Below, piece after piece: positions 1-8,177 of a stretch of DNA of 37,071 nucleotides. Made by a program: the position numbers and the translations under genes. Every line of letters starts with the position of its first letter. Within the stretch, counting starts at the first letter, position 1. This DNA is from Bacillota bacterium. GTDB taxonomy: Bacteria > Bacillota > Clostridia > UBA1381 > UMGS1253. The stretch lies in the NCBI GenBank assembly GCA_022706785.1, contig JAKJBW010000019.1, forward strand, positions 1 through 37,071. The letters are read 5' to 3'. The notes beneath the pieces are model-generated. The model was not told where the DNA came from. It searched no databases and saw nothing but the letters and a program-made list of their open reading frames with translations.

Positions 1-1535
1 CCCCCAACAGCGGCTTTACCGGCACAGATACCTTCACCTATACCATTTCGGACGGTAATAGCGGCACAGACACCGCTACCGTAACCGTAACGGTTGCAGA
101 CAACAATCACCCGCCTGTTGCAAACAATGACAGTTCAACTACGTCGGTAAACACCCCTGTTAATATTGACATTTTAGACAATGACAGCGATCAGGACGGC
201 GATACCTTGACCGTGACAAGCGTTACGCAAGGATCAAACGGTACTGTGACCATCAATTCGGACGGTACAGTCACCTATACCCCCAACAGCGGCTTTACCG
301 GCACTGACACCTTCACCTACACCATTTCGGACGGCAACGGCGGTACCGACACTGCAACCGTTACGGTAACCATACCTTCCAGCGAAGACGATTATACCTG
401 CGACGAAGGTTTAGGCGATCCTTCGGATCCGAAATTTGCAGCATACACCTACCGCATTGCAGGCTTTGCCGGCACCGGAACCGGTGGATTCAACGGCGAA
501 AGAGGCACTTCCTCCCCCAGAAGCTACACTCCCGCAACCGGCGGTGAGGTTTACGGCCCAAGAGGTCTGGCTGTTGATTTGAACGGAAACGTATATATTG
601 CCGACGAGATGAACGGCAGCGTGCGCAAGGTAAGCGGCGGCACCATGACCACCATTGCCGGAAACGGTATCGAAAACGGCTACACCCCGTCCGATTACAC
701 AGGCGCGGCATACGGCAAAGGCATGTATGAGCCGATGGATGTTATCATTGCACCGTGCGGCAAATATGTATTCTTCCTTGACACAGACCATCACATCATC
801 CGTATGATTGACCAGAACGGCAACCTTAAAACCGTGGCGGGCGTACTTGAGATCGGCTCCGCCGGCGGCTATGCTTCGGGCAACGGGGATCCGCTCAAAG
901 CCAAGTTCAAGACACCTCAGGGAATCGCGATTGATAAGAGCGGCAATCTCTATGTTGCCGACACCGGCAATCACATTATCCGAAAGATATCGCTTAAGAA
1001 CCACACCATAACCACCATCGCAGGCCAGCCCGGCATAGGCGGTTACTCCGGAGACGGCGGCCAGGCAAAAGACGCTACCTTAAGACAGCCCATGGGTCTT
1101 GCTTTTGACAGTAAGGGCGACTTGTATTTCGCAGATGTGTTTAACCATGTCGTTCGCAAGATAGATATGTCAACAGGCAAGATCAGTACAGTGGCGGGCA
1201 GCGGCAAGCTCCCCACAAACAGTGCGACGGCAGAGGGCGTCGGAGATAATGGCGACGCGTTGGATGCAAGGCTTTTGTATCCGCATGATATCGCAATAGA
1301 CGCAGCCGACAATCTGTATATTGCCGATTCCGGTAATCACAGGATCCGCAAGGTATTTGCAGACACCAACGAAATCATTACCATAGCCGGCGACGGCATT
1401 CTGGGTGCAAGCACAGCAAGCAGTGACGCAACATCGGTGCACTTAAACTGGCCCAAAGGCGTTGTGGTTGACGCAAAAGGCGTCGTGTATATATCCGATA
1501 CCTTAAACCATGTGGTAAGGAAATTGATACCGTAA
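1..1535 (+). CDS. Surface/secreted tandem-95 (bacterial Ig-like) and NHL beta-propeller protein, 5' partial
   Basis: The reading frame is open from base 3, so the gene begins before the window. The N-terminal visible part is a cadherin/Ig-like array of the tandem-95 type: PNSGFTGTDTFTYTISDGN occurs at bases 3-59 and again at 282-338, a period of 279 bp (93 residues). After a short linker, six NHL-type repeats run from about base 556 to 1532, each with a core like GIAIDKSGNLYVADTGNHIIRKI (for example at 921-989), enough for one six-bladed propeller. The protein stops right after the last blade, with no C-terminal anchor, so anchoring or a signal peptide must lie upstream. Such proteins are usually extracellular and bind protein or carbohydrate; the ligand cannot be told. 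A TTG at 207 has no Shine-Dalgarno site and is not a credible start. Confidence 0.85.
   Translation, partial: PNSGFTGTDTFTYTISDGNSGTDTATVTVTVADNNHPPVANNDSSTTSVNTPVNIDILDNDSDQDGDTLTVTSVTQGSNGTVTINSDGTVTYTPNSGFTGTDTFTYTISDGNGGTDTATVTVTIPSSEDDYTCDEGLGDPSDPKFAAYTYRIAGFAGTGTGGFNGERGTSSPRSYTPATGGEVYGPRGLAVDLNGNVYIADEMNGSVRKVSGGTMTTIAGNGIENGYTPSDYTGAAYGKGMYEPMDVIIAPCGKYVFFLDTDHHIIRMIDQNGNLKTVAGVLEIGSAGGYASGNGDPLKAKFKTPQGIAIDKSGNLYVADTGNHIIRKISLKNHTITTIAGQPGIGGYSGDGGQAKDATLRQPMGLAFDSKGDLYFADVFNHVVRKIDMSTGKISTVAGSGKLPTNSATAEGVGDNGDALDARLLYPHDIAIDAADNLYIADSGNHRIRKVFADTNEIITIAGDGILGASTASSDATSVHLNWPKGVVVDAKGVVYISDTLNHVVRKLIP
3..374 (+). repeat. Tandem 279-bp coding repeat (Ig-like module), two visible copies of the conserved end
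   Basis: Bases 1-95 and 280-374 are nearly identical at DNA level, differing mostly at third codon positions. The offset is 279 bp, or 93 codons. Further copies probably lie upstream of the window. Confidence 0.8.
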
Positions 1536-1564
1536 TCTTATAGCACAGCATAAAAGCATATAAT

Positions 1565-1593
1565 AAATACCCCTGGCGTAGCCGGGGGTATTT
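1565..1593 (+). terminator. Intrinsic terminator of the NHL protein gene
   Basis: A 13-bp stem with one G-T wobble (AAATACCCCTGGC / GCCGGGGGTATTT) and a GTA loop lies 30 bp past the stop codon. The U tract is short (TTT). Confidence 0.7.
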
Positions 1594-1705
1594 CATGTGC
1601 GGGCGAAGCCCTATACTACTAGCCGCACCTCAAGGCGCATTTATGATATTTGCATTTCCATTTTGTATGTGTAAAACTATTAGCGTCATTTGACATTTCA
1701 ATAAC

Positions 1706-1763
1706 CTCCTTTTGATTTTCCTTGCAGTTGGCAGACCGCAAGTTTATTCTACATCAAAAGGAG
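1706..1763. repeat. Nested inverted repeat
   Basis: Outer arms CTCCTTTTGAT (1706-1716) and ATCAAAAGGAG (1753-1763) are perfect over 11 bp. Inner arms CTTGC (1721-1725) and GCAAG (1738-1742) nest inside. It could fold as one long hairpin on either strand. No gene is adjacent, so no function is assigned. Confidence 0.5.
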
Positions 1764-1822
1764 TTTTTTGTCTTTATAACTCTAAAGCTGTCATCCCTGC
1801 ACTGCCGGGGGAGTTCATTCAC

Positions 1823-1927
1823 AATAAAAAGGATCAGCGCCCGCTGGCACCACGCAGGCAGTCTGTTGTCAGACAACAATCGTTGCCCGGTAGCCTATTT
1901 TAGTGTCATTTTCTATCATATGAAAAA
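1823..1927 (-). repeat. Dispersed repeat family 1, copy B
   Basis: Read on the minus strand, the first 44 bases match 37 of 44 bases of copy A (31561-31663), from the T tract through TGATAGAAAAT to ACCGGGCA. A block beginning GACTGCCTGCG and ending GCCAGCGGGCGCTG is also nearly identical. The 20 bases between them differ. The copy starts in the T tract of the terminator at 1927-1946. Confidence 0.75.
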
Positions 1928-1946
1928 TCCCCCGCAAGCGGGGGAT
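1923..1946 (-). terminator. Intrinsic terminator of the methyltransferase gene
   Basis: Perfect stem ATCCCCCGC / GCGGGGGAT at 1927-1946, followed on the minus strand by a TTTTT run at 1927-1923. It sits 40 bp past the methyltransferase stop. Confidence 0.8.
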
Positions 1947-1986
1947 AAATCCGTAAAACTATGCAAATACCGATATTTGTATCAAA

Positions 1987-2526
1987 TCAGCCTTCTCGCT
2001 TAAAAATCAGGCAATAAAAGTTTTCACCGAGATCAAACCGCTCCGTCAAAGCCATGCCGCAGTCTGTCAGCATTCCTGCCACATGCGCGGCATCCAGCCT
2101 GCGCACCAGCGGCGGGCCAAGCGGTGTCTGCTTTTTATGAAATTCAATAACTGCCAAAAGCCCGTCCGGCTTCAATATCCGCTTAACTTCGTCTATCATC
2201 GCATCCGCATCGGAAAGCTCATGCAAAACCGTACAAAGCAGTGCAATACGGCAGGACGCGCAAGGCACATTTGAGGTGCCTTTTGCAATAATAACATTAT
2301 CAAGCCCCCGTTTTGCACGCTCCGACTGCAATCGTTCAAGCATGTCGTCGAATATTTCCACGGCATAAACTGTATTGCTTGTCATCTCAGCAGCGACAAA
2401 CGCAAAGATTCCGGTACCCGCTCCGATATCGCAAAAGCCGTCGCCGCCTCCTAGGCCAATACGCCTGAGCGTGTCCGGCGGATTTAGCCGGGCGACCCTT
2501 TCCGGATTTTCGAGCTTGTGTTTCAT
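1987..2526 (-). CDS. Class I SAM-dependent methyltransferase, substrate unknown
   Basis: This is a short (179 aa) Rossmann-fold methyltransferase of the UbiE/Methyltransf_11 type. The SAM-binding motif I reads DIGAGTGIF near residues 36-44, followed by an acidic motif II (YAVEIFDDML), the motif-IV-like LLCTVLHEL, and the post-motif helix VKRILKPDGLLAVIEF. The substrate cannot be deduced. The start is either ATG at 2526 or the GTG directly before it at 2529; the only Shine-Dalgarno-like sequence, GGGGT, is about 14 bases upstream, so ATG is preferred. The gene is followed by a strong terminator. It lies 40 bp downstream of the acetyltransferase on the same strand and may be co-transcribed with it. 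It is not obviously an arsenite methyltransferase: it is too short and lacks that family's conserved cysteine pattern. Confidence 0.8.
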   Translation of the reverse strand: MKHKLENPERVARLNPPDTLRRIGLGGGDGFCDIGAGTGIFAFVAAEMTSNTVYAVEIFDDMLERLQSERAKRGLDNVIIAKGTSNVPCASCRIALLCTVLHELSDADAMIDEVKRILKPDGLLAVIEFHKKQTPLGPPLVRRLDAAHVAGMLTDCGMALTERFDLGENFYCLIFKREG

Positions 2527-2566
2527 CACTTTCTACATACCCCATTCATATAAAGTCCTATGCATT

Positions 2567-3091
2567 TTAAACGATTGATAAATCTTTACGCATAATAAGG
2601 TCTGTCTGTTCTTCCGTACCCATAAAAAAGGGGTGCTTGCCTATGACATAGAAACCGTTCTTTTGGTAAAACGCAATCGCCCTGTCGTTCTTTTCCCATA
2701 CGCCAAGCCACAAATATGTCTTTTTCTTTGCGGCCGCTACCTCTTTTGCCTTGCCCAGAAGCAGCTTTCCCAACCCCGCGCTTTGGAAGCTCTTTTTGAC
2801 ATATACCCTTTCAATCTCAATGGACTGCGGGTCGTTGATATCGGTTTGCGCCGCCGATTCGTTTAGTTTTAGGTAACCTGCCAATTCACCATCCGCATGC
2901 AGCAAATAAAACAGAGAGCTTGCATCTGACAGCTCATCACGCAGTTTGTCGGCATCAAAAGCCCTGTCCAGATAAGCTTTCATATTGGATAGTATATTCA
3001 TATGCCCAAACGCGTCGTTAAACGTTCTATACGAAATTTTACGAAGCGCATCAAGGTCGTCTAGTGTACATGCTTTGATCACAGGCTGCAT
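2567..3091 (-). CDS. paiA: PaiA-like GNAT N-acetyltransferase (spermidine/spermine type)
   Basis: A single GNAT domain fills the 174 aa. The acetyl-CoA loop QSAGLG is at residues 103-108 behind strand IEIERVYVKKSF, and the C-terminal half carries LWLGVWEKNDRAIAFYQKNGF (127-147) and the tail MGTEEQTDLIMRKDL. This end-to-end pattern, including NMKAYLDRAF near residue 36, is recognisably that of Bacillus subtilis PaiA, which acetylates polyamines and other alkylamines. The enzyme is predicted to be cytosolic. The neighbouring paiB is absent. The ATG at 3091 has a GGGAGGG site 12 bases upstream. The substrate assignment rests on family similarity only; the wider GNAT assignment is secure. Confidence 0.82.
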   Translation of the reverse strand: MQPVIKACTLDDLDALRKISYRTFNDAFGHMNILSNMKAYLDRAFDADKLRDELSDASSLFYLLHADGELAGYLKLNESAAQTDINDPQSIEIERVYVKKSFQSAGLGKLLLGKAKEVAAAKKKTYLWLGVWEKNDRAIAFYQKNGFYVIGKHPFFMGTEEQTDLIMRKDLSIV

Positions 3092-3209
3092 CTGCTCTTG
3101 ATTCCCTCCCGAACGGCGCTAACCGCTTTTGCCGTATAGCAATCAGCGTCCGCCGACATCCCATATGGCCATGCATCCCCCTGAGCCATAAAGGCTTTAT
3201 GCTTTTAGC

Positions 3210-4166
3210 TTAGTTAACCGCGTTGACCGCGGCGCCAGCCAAAAACGCTTTCAAATTATCCACAGTAATGTTCATCAGGCGCTCCCTCGATTCCTTTGGC
3301 GCCCACGCGATATGCGGGGTGATGATGCAATTCTTTGCCTTCATCAAAGGATTGTCCATGCTCGCAGGCTCAACAGACAGCACGTCTACAGCCGCGCCAA
3401 AAACCTTGCCGCTGCCCAGCTCTTCTGCCAGTGCGTTTTCGTCAATCAACGGGCCTCTGGAGGTATTGATAATAATCACGCCGTCCTTCATTTTGGCGAT
3501 ACTGCTCTTATTGATCATGCCCTTGTTGCTGTCAAACAAGGGGCAGTGTAAGCTGATCACGTCAGCTTCACACAGCACCGTATCCAGCGGCGCGTACTGC
3601 ATTGTATCGCTTTCTAAGGCTTTATCCTGGTACTCATCGTATGCCAGCACTTTCATGCCCAGCGCCTGAGCGATTTTACCGGTGGCGCGGCCGATTCTGC
3701 CGTAGCCGATAATGCCCATGGTCTTGCCGGCCAGCTCGATTAAAGGATAGTTCCAGAAGCAAAAGTCGGTGCAGCTGCTCCAGGCGCCTTTTTTCACCTC
3801 TGCGCTGTGTTCGCCCACATGATGGCATATTTCAAGCAGCAGCGCAAATACAAACTGCGCTACCGCGGTGGTGCCATAGGTAGGGATATTGGTGACCGTG
3901 ATGCCGAATTCCCTTGCCGCCTGCACATCCACCACATTATAGCCGGTAGCCAGAACGCCCACATACTTCAAATTTGGCACTTTCTCAAAGGTTTCCTTTG
4001 TCAGCGGCGTTTTGTTGGTGAAGATGATTTGCGCATCGCCTATCCTGTCTAATATCAGGTCTTTTGGGGTGCGGTCATAAACGGTGACCTCTCCAATGGC
4101 CTCAAGCCCAGCCCAGCTTAGATCCCCCGGATTGAGCGTATAGCCGTCCAATACTACGATTTTCAT
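3210..4166 (-). CDS. D-2-hydroxyacid dehydrogenase, likely glycerate dehydrogenase/hydroxypyruvate reductase
   Basis: This NAD(P)-dependent D-isomer-specific 2-hydroxyacid dehydrogenase has 318 aa, the normal family length. The nucleotide-binding motif GYGRIG is at 154-159 with an acidic residue at the end of the second strand (LAYDEY), favouring NAD(H). The catalytic triad is visible as Arg237 (NTSRGPLIDE), Glu266 and His285 (TPHIAWAPKES). It is the last gene of the catabolic operon, which also encodes glycerate kinase. The most economical role is therefore reduction of hydroxypyruvate or glyoxylate, with D-glycerate passed to the kinase. The ATG at 4166 has AGGAGG 10 bases upstream. Phosphoglycerate dehydrogenase is less likely because there is no ACT domain and a complete serA exists at 21410. 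Confidence 0.85.
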   Translation of the reverse strand: MKIVVLDGYTLNPGDLSWAGLEAIGEVTVYDRTPKDLILDRIGDAQIIFTNKTPLTKETFEKVPNLKYVGVLATGYNVVDVQAAREFGITVTNIPTYGTTAVAQFVFALLLEICHHVGEHSAEVKKGAWSSCTDFCFWNYPLIELAGKTMGIIGYGRIGRATGKIAQALGMKVLAYDEYQDKALESDTMQYAPLDTVLCEADVISLHCPLFDSNKGMINKSSIAKMKDGVIIINTSRGPLIDENALAEELGSGKVFGAAVDVLSVEPASMDNPLMKAKNCIITPHIAWAPKESRERLMNITVDNLKAFLAGAAVNAVN

Positions 4167-4215
4167 ATCCCATATTCCTCCTGTTTTCTATTCGTTTATC
4201 TCGCCAGACCAGCCC

Positions 4216-5127
4216 TTAGAGCTGCGCCCACGCTTTGTTAAGCGCTCTTTTTGCGTTAGCAACCACCAGATCGCTGTCCTCGTCTCCCCACGGCTTGACC
4301 TCAAAGCTGACGATAGGCGGGTTTTCTGTATTCAAGAAGCCTATCTCCATCAGCACCTTCAAATAATCGAGCAGCTGCGGCACATCATTGGCACTGTTGG
4401 GGAAGCCGAATCTTGGGTGCGCATCGCCGTATGCGTCAAAGGACGGATTGGACGCCACCGCATTTCCCATATGCGCGTGCACCAGATAATCCTTGATTGG
4501 CAATATTGCCTCTCTGGCGGTTTCTCTGGTTAGCGGCAGATGGCTTAAATCTATCATCAAGCCAAAATTGTCGCATTCCCTGCGCATATCCTCGGCATAG
4601 CGCTTTGCCAGCGCGGCGGGGCCAATCAGGCTTTTCTTGTCCACATCATAGTCAAAGATTTCGTGCACGATTCTCAAATTGCCTTTGGATTTTGCATACG
4701 CACACAGCTCTTTAGTCGATTTAAGCAACGCCGCGTAAGCCTCTTCTTTTTTGTCCTCCTCATATTTGCCACTGAGGAAAGCAAACCCTACGGCGCCCAT
4801 TTCATACGCCTCGTCAATGCTTTCCTTAAGAAGATTGACTGCGTCTTTTCTCTTTGCCTCATCCAAATCATTAATATTTGATCCTGTGGTCAAAAGCCTT
4901 GGCTGGCCGCCATACGCAACCGTCATACCGGCAGTGTCCAGCATTTTTTTGACCTGCTGCCTTACCTGCGCATCCTTGATCCAGGTGATTTCGACAGCAT
5001 CAAAATAGTCGTCCTTTGCGATCTTGCCGATTGTTTCGGCAATAGGGCCGTCACCCTTCATGGTGGACGGATAGGCCATGAAATGGATAAGTCCCACCTT
5101 CATATACTTGTGCATTGATTCATTCAT
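4216..5127 (-). CDS. Sugar phosphate isomerase/epimerase (AP-endonuclease-2 TIM barrel)
   Basis: The 303-aa protein has the alternating strand/helix pattern of the xylose-isomerase-like TIM-barrel family. Metal-ligand-type positions are visible: Glu in DAVEITWIKD, Glu in LRIVHEIFDYD, Asp/His in LMIDLSHLPL and YLVHAHMGNA, and Glu in VSFEVKPWG. Family members epimerise or isomerise ketoses, keto-acids or inositol derivatives. It starts 119 bp after the transketolase stop, with GGAGG 7 bases before the ATG, and is followed after 49 bp by the hydroxyacid dehydrogenase. A hydroxypyruvate/tartronate-semialdehyde isomerase-like role would fit the neighbours, but the sequence does not establish the substrate. 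Confidence 0.8.
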   Translation of the reverse strand: MNESMHKYMKVGLIHFMAYPSTMKGDGPIAETIGKIAKDDYFDAVEITWIKDAQVRQQVKKMLDTAGMTVAYGGQPRLLTTGSNINDLDEAKRKDAVNLLKESIDEAYEMGAVGFAFLSGKYEEDKKEEAYAALLKSTKELCAYAKSKGNLRIVHEIFDYDVDKKSLIGPAALAKRYAEDMRRECDNFGLMIDLSHLPLTRETAREAILPIKDYLVHAHMGNAVASNPSFDAYGDAHPRFGFPNSANDVPQLLDYLKVLMEIGFLNTENPPIVSFEVKPWGDEDSDLVVANAKRALNKAWAQL

Positions 5128-5180
5128 CTGTATGCCTCCATTCTATTTTTATTTCTGAGTTTTAAGAAGTTTACCTTAGC

Positions 5181-5255
5181 AGGTTACCGGGCATAAGCTA
5201 CAGGCTGACAGCAGACTGCCTGCGCAAGGCCAGCGGGGGCGGCCCGCTATTTTTT
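5181..5255 (+). repeat. Dispersed repeat family 1, copy C, with terminator-like hairpin
   Basis: On the plus strand AGGTTACCGGGCA (5181-5193), then after a variable 19 bases GACTGCCTGCG and GCCAGCGGG, match the same blocks in copies A and B. It ends in an AGCGGG/CCCGCT hairpin and a T run at 5250-5255. It lies inverted inside the minus-strand operon, between the transketolase subunit and TIM-barrel genes, and covers the transketolase stop codon. The 5' third seen in copies A and B is not clearly present. Confidence 0.65.
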
Positions 5256-6188
5256 ATGATTCAGCACTTCGCGTGCCGCCTGAACAATGTATGAGGTTGT
5301 GAGACCGTAGTCGTCAAGCAGCTTTTTATACTCCCCGCTCCTGCCAAACATATCGGCTATCCCAACGCGTTTGAGCCTTACAGGGCACTGCTCGGACAGG
5401 CATTCGGCCACCGCACTGCCAAGGCCGCCGTAAATGGTATGCTCCTCTATACTCACCACCGCCCCTGTCTTGGCCGCGTATTTTGTCATCAGCTCAGAAT
5501 CAAACGGCTTTATGGTGGGAAACTCTGCCACAGCCGCGTTTATCCCCAGGGCCGCAAGCTCATCGGCGGCGGCAAGCGCATACGGCAGAAGCGTGCCGCA
5601 TACCGCAAGCGTAATATCGCTGCCATCGCGCAAAATCCTCCCGCGTCCTATCTCAAAGGTTTCATCCCCGCCGTGATACGAGCCGACCGCATCCCTTGAC
5701 AAACGGATATAAACAGGACCCTTATGCTCAAGCATGGCGCGCACAGCGCCGCGCGTGCTTTCAATATCCGACGGAACCAGAACGGTCATATTGGGCATGG
5801 AACGCATAACGGCGATATCCATCACCGACTGGTGGCTTGCGCCGTCTGCGAAATCCGAAAGCCCTGCATAGCCTCCCGCCAGCTTGACATTCAGATTATT
5901 GTACGCGATAAGGCTTCTGACAGGGTCGCCGGCGCGCAGCGTGACCAAAAACGCAAAGGTCGACGCCACAGGGATAAGCCCGCATGTGGACATGCCCGCC
6001 GCCGCACTTACCATATTGGCCTCGGCAATACCGAAATTGTAAAAACGTTCGGGATATTTTTCATTAAACAGCTTGGTCTGGGTGCTGCTGGATGCGTCAC
6101 AGTCCAATACGACCATCTGCGCAAATTCTTCGCCGAGCTGACACAGCATCTCTCCGAACACCACTCTCATAGGCTTTAAAACGCTCAT
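5247..6188 (-). CDS. Transketolase, C-terminal (pyrimidine-binding and C-terminal domain) subunit
   Basis: The 313-aa protein corresponds to the second half of transketolase, as in the split transketolases of many Clostridia and archaea. The pyrimidine-binding domain is visible in LNVKLAGGYAGLSDFADGASHQSVMDIAVMR, with Glu in NFGIAEANMVSAAAG as the expected cofactor-activating glutamate and HQS as the expected ring-contact region. The C-terminal domain follows (EEHTIYGGLGSAVAE). Start: ATG at 6188 overlaps the TGA of the N-terminal subunit and is preceded by GGAGGGG, showing translational coupling; an in-frame upstream GTG/ATG would overlap the partner by 70 bp. Together the two subunits transfer two-carbon ketol units using thiamine diphosphate. 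Confidence 0.88.
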   Translation of the reverse strand: MSVLKPMRVVFGEMLCQLGEEFAQMVVLDCDASSSTQTKLFNEKYPERFYNFGIAEANMVSAAAGMSTCGLIPVASTFAFLVTLRAGDPVRSLIAYNNLNVKLAGGYAGLSDFADGASHQSVMDIAVMRSMPNMTVLVPSDIESTRGAVRAMLEHKGPVYIRLSRDAVGSYHGGDETFEIGRGRILRDGSDITLAVCGTLLPYALAAADELAALGINAAVAEFPTIKPFDSELMTKYAAKTGAVVSIEEHTIYGGLGSAVAECLSEQCPVRLKRVGIADMFGRSGEYKKLLDDYGLTTSYIVQAAREVLNHKK

Positions 6189-7009
6189 GCCAACCCCTCC
6201 TCTATCTCTTTTATGGCAGCCGTATAGTCTTCGTCGCTGATCGGCTTGCCGTGCCATGCCGACTGCCCTTCCATGAATGAAACACCCTTTCCCTTAACCG
6301 TATGCGCAATCACTGCAGTAGGTCTGCCATCTCCCACTGCCTGCTTCAGCGCCTGTAAAAGCGCTTCTGCATCATGTCCGTCACATTCGATAGTCTGCAT
6401 GCCGAACGCTTTCATCTTATCGGCCAGACTGCCGACCGGCATAACCTCATCCACAGTGCCGTCAAGCTGCACGCGGTTGTGGTCCACAATAACGGTAAGA
6501 TTATCAAGGTTCCACTTGCTGGCCGAGGCCATAGCCTCCCAGTTCTGTCCTTCCTGAAGCTCTCCGTCTCCGCACAGGACATATGTATGGTAGGACGCCC
6601 GGTTCTGCTTTGCCGCCAGCGCCATGCCGACGCCAACCGATATTCCCATACCCAGCGAGCCTGTAGACATTTCAACGCCAGGCTGCTTAAACATGCATGG
6701 GTGCCCCTCAAGGCAGCTTCCGAACCGGCGTAATGTGCCAAGGCACGCTTCATCTAAAAAGCCCTTGCGCACAAGCGTGGCATAAAGCGCCGGAGCCGCA
6801 TGCCCTTTGCTTAAAACAAACCTGTCCCTGCCGGGCCAGTCGGGCTGATCGGCCCGCATATTCATCATTTCGTCGTAGAGTACAGTCAGTATTTCAGCGC
6901 ATGAAAGACTGCCGCCGCTGTGACCGCTGCCCGCACAGTGGATCATGTTTATGACCGTCCTGCGCAGCTCCTGAGCGGTCCTTTTTAAAGTCTCAATGTT
7001 ACTGCTCAT
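6185..7009 (-). CDS. Transketolase, N-terminal (thiamine-diphosphate-binding) subunit
   Basis: The 274 aa form the first half of transketolase. The start has the family signature HCAGSGHSGGSLS (24-36), and the TPP/Mg motif begins GDGELQEGQNWEA and ends some 25 residues later at VDHNRVQ. KGHAAPALYATL and the GSLGMGISVGVGMALA helix are typical. It overlaps the glycerate kinase gene upstream by 11 bp and its partner downstream by 4 bp, so all three are co-translated. The dedicated copy inside a catabolic operon suggests a specialised ketol donor or acceptor, not the general pentose phosphate enzyme. That is an inference from context. Confidence 0.88.
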   Translation of the reverse strand: MSSNIETLKRTAQELRRTVINMIHCAGSGHSGGSLSCAEILTVLYDEMMNMRADQPDWPGRDRFVLSKGHAAPALYATLVRKGFLDEACLGTLRRFGSCLEGHPCMFKQPGVEMSTGSLGMGISVGVGMALAAKQNRASYHTYVLCGDGELQEGQNWEAMASASKWNLDNLTVIVDHNRVQLDGTVDEVMPVGSLADKMKAFGMQTIECDGHDAEALLQALKQAVGDGRPTAVIAHTVKGKGVSFMEGQSAWHGKPISDEDYTAAIKEIEEGLA

Positions 7010-8159
7010 TGTCTTTTCCCCTTTCCATTGCCGTTCCGATACGAATTAGCCGCATGGCTCTCTGCGCCGCGGCCTGGAGCAAGTCGGCTGCTTTATCCAT
7101 TGCCTCATGAAGCGGCATAGGCCCGTCCGCTATGCTCATAACCGCATCTATGCCACAGTCGTAGACTGCAGAGGCGCCGTCGCCTATGCTTCCCGCAATC
7201 ACCACAACCGGTACACCGTATTTTTTTGCCCGCAGGCCTACGCCTACGGGCACCTTGCCGTAAGCCGACTGTCCGTCGATTCTGCCCTCACCGGTAATGA
7301 CCAGATCGGCAGAGGCCATGTGTGTATCAATATCGACTAAGTCCAAAACAATCTGGATCCCGGATTTTAGCTGTGCTTTGCAAAAAACCATCAGCGCAGC
7401 GCCCATACCACCTGCGGCGCCGGCCCCGGCAACACAGGCGATGTCATCCCCAAGCTGCTCTTTTATCACGCCTGCATAGTGTTTCAGGTTATCGTCAAGC
7501 CGGCATACCATATCGGGCGTTGCACCCTTCTGCGGCCCATAAACGACAGACGAGCCCGTCTCGCCGCACAGCGGATTGGTCACATCACACGCCGTAATAA
7601 TCTCACAGTCTTTGAGCAGTGGATTGACATGGCTCATATCAATCGTTTTAAGCAAGCCGAGACAGCCGCCGCCAAAGCCCAGTTCGTTGCCGGCTTCATC
7701 CTTAAAAGAAACGCCAAGCGCCTGCGCCATACCGATTCCGCCGTCGTTGGTCGCACTGCCGCCTATTCCTATCACAATCTTCCTGCAGCCCATTTCCAAA
7801 GCGTCTTTTATCAGCTCGCCCGTGCCAAACGAGGTTGTTACCAAAGGATTCCGGCTTTCGGGCGCAACCAGCGTAAGACCTGAGGCCGCCGCCATTTCAA
7901 TGATAGCGGCATCATCACCCACCAGCCCGTATGAGGCATCGATTTTATTGCCCAAGGGATCTGTCACGCAGACCCGGCGCATAACGCCGCCCATACCCGA
8001 CACAAGCGCATCTACCGTGCCTTCTCCCCCGTCAGCGACAGGCAGCTTGACAACCTCGGCATCCGGATACACCTTAAGAATTCCCTTTTCCATCGCATCG
8101 GCGGCCTGCGCCGCGCTGATACTGCCTTTAAACGAATCGGGCGCAACAATAATTTTCAT
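6999..8159 (-). CDS. Glycerate kinase (GarK/GlxK family)
   Basis: The 386-aa protein matches the glycerate kinase type I family over its whole length. The diagnostic start is MKIIVAPDSFKGSISAAQAA, followed by the ATP/substrate regions PVADGGEGTVDAL, IGIGGSATNDGGIGMAQALG, CDVTNPLCG, AGAAGGMGAAL and TGEGRIDGQSAYGK. Members phosphorylate D-glycerate, generally to 2-phosphoglycerate, feeding lower glycolysis. A GGGGGTG site lies just upstream of the ATG at 8159. It sits between the TIM-barrel isomerase (18-bp gap) and split transketolase (11-bp overlap). With the hydroxyacid dehydrogenase in the same operon it forms the predicted exit of the pathway. Confidence 0.9.
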   Translation of the reverse strand: MKIIVAPDSFKGSISAAQAADAMEKGILKVYPDAEVVKLPVADGGEGTVDALVSGMGGVMRRVCVTDPLGNKIDASYGLVGDDAAIIEMAAASGLTLVAPESRNPLVTTSFGTGELIKDALEMGCRKIVIGIGGSATNDGGIGMAQALGVSFKDEAGNELGFGGGCLGLLKTIDMSHVNPLLKDCEIITACDVTNPLCGETGSSVVYGPQKGATPDMVCRLDDNLKHYAGVIKEQLGDDIACVAGAGAAGGMGAALMVFCKAQLKSGIQIVLDLVDIDTHMASADLVITGEGRIDGQSAYGKVPVGVGLRAKKYGVPVVVIAGSIGDGASAVYDCGIDAVMSIADGPMPLHEAMDKAADLLQAAAQRAMRLIRIGTAMERGKDNEQ

Positions 8160-8177
8160 AATTCACCCCCGCTTATC

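Larger units (their letters stand above)
1594..1986. other. Gene-free intergenic stretch with inverted repeats
   Basis: No credible gene is seen. Short open frames here lack Shine-Dalgarno sites and family features. The stretch holds a nested inverted repeat at 1706-1763, a copy of dispersed repeat family 1 at 1823-1927, and the terminator at 1927-1946. Confidence 0.6.

Noticed and set aside
1..374. CRISPR-like direct repeats
   Set aside because: The repeats are in-frame protein modules with a 279-bp period.
411..1004. Minus-strand open frame opposite the NHL-repeat protein
   Set aside because: It is the mirror of repetitive coding sequence and shows no family features.
1987..2526. Arsenite methyltransferase (ArsM) working with the ars genes
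   Set aside because: The protein is only 179 aa, lacks the ArsM cysteine pattern, and lies 30 kb from the ars/hgc operon.
3100..3209. Terminator after the hydroxyacid dehydrogenase gene (CATAAAG/CTTTATG)
   Set aside because: The stem is short, the loop has one base, and no T tract follows on the minus strand.
5181..5255. Operon-ending terminator after the transketolase gene
   Set aside because: The hairpin's T run is on the plus strand, opposite to the operon's direction, so it would not stop minus-strand transcription. It is treated as a repeat insertion.
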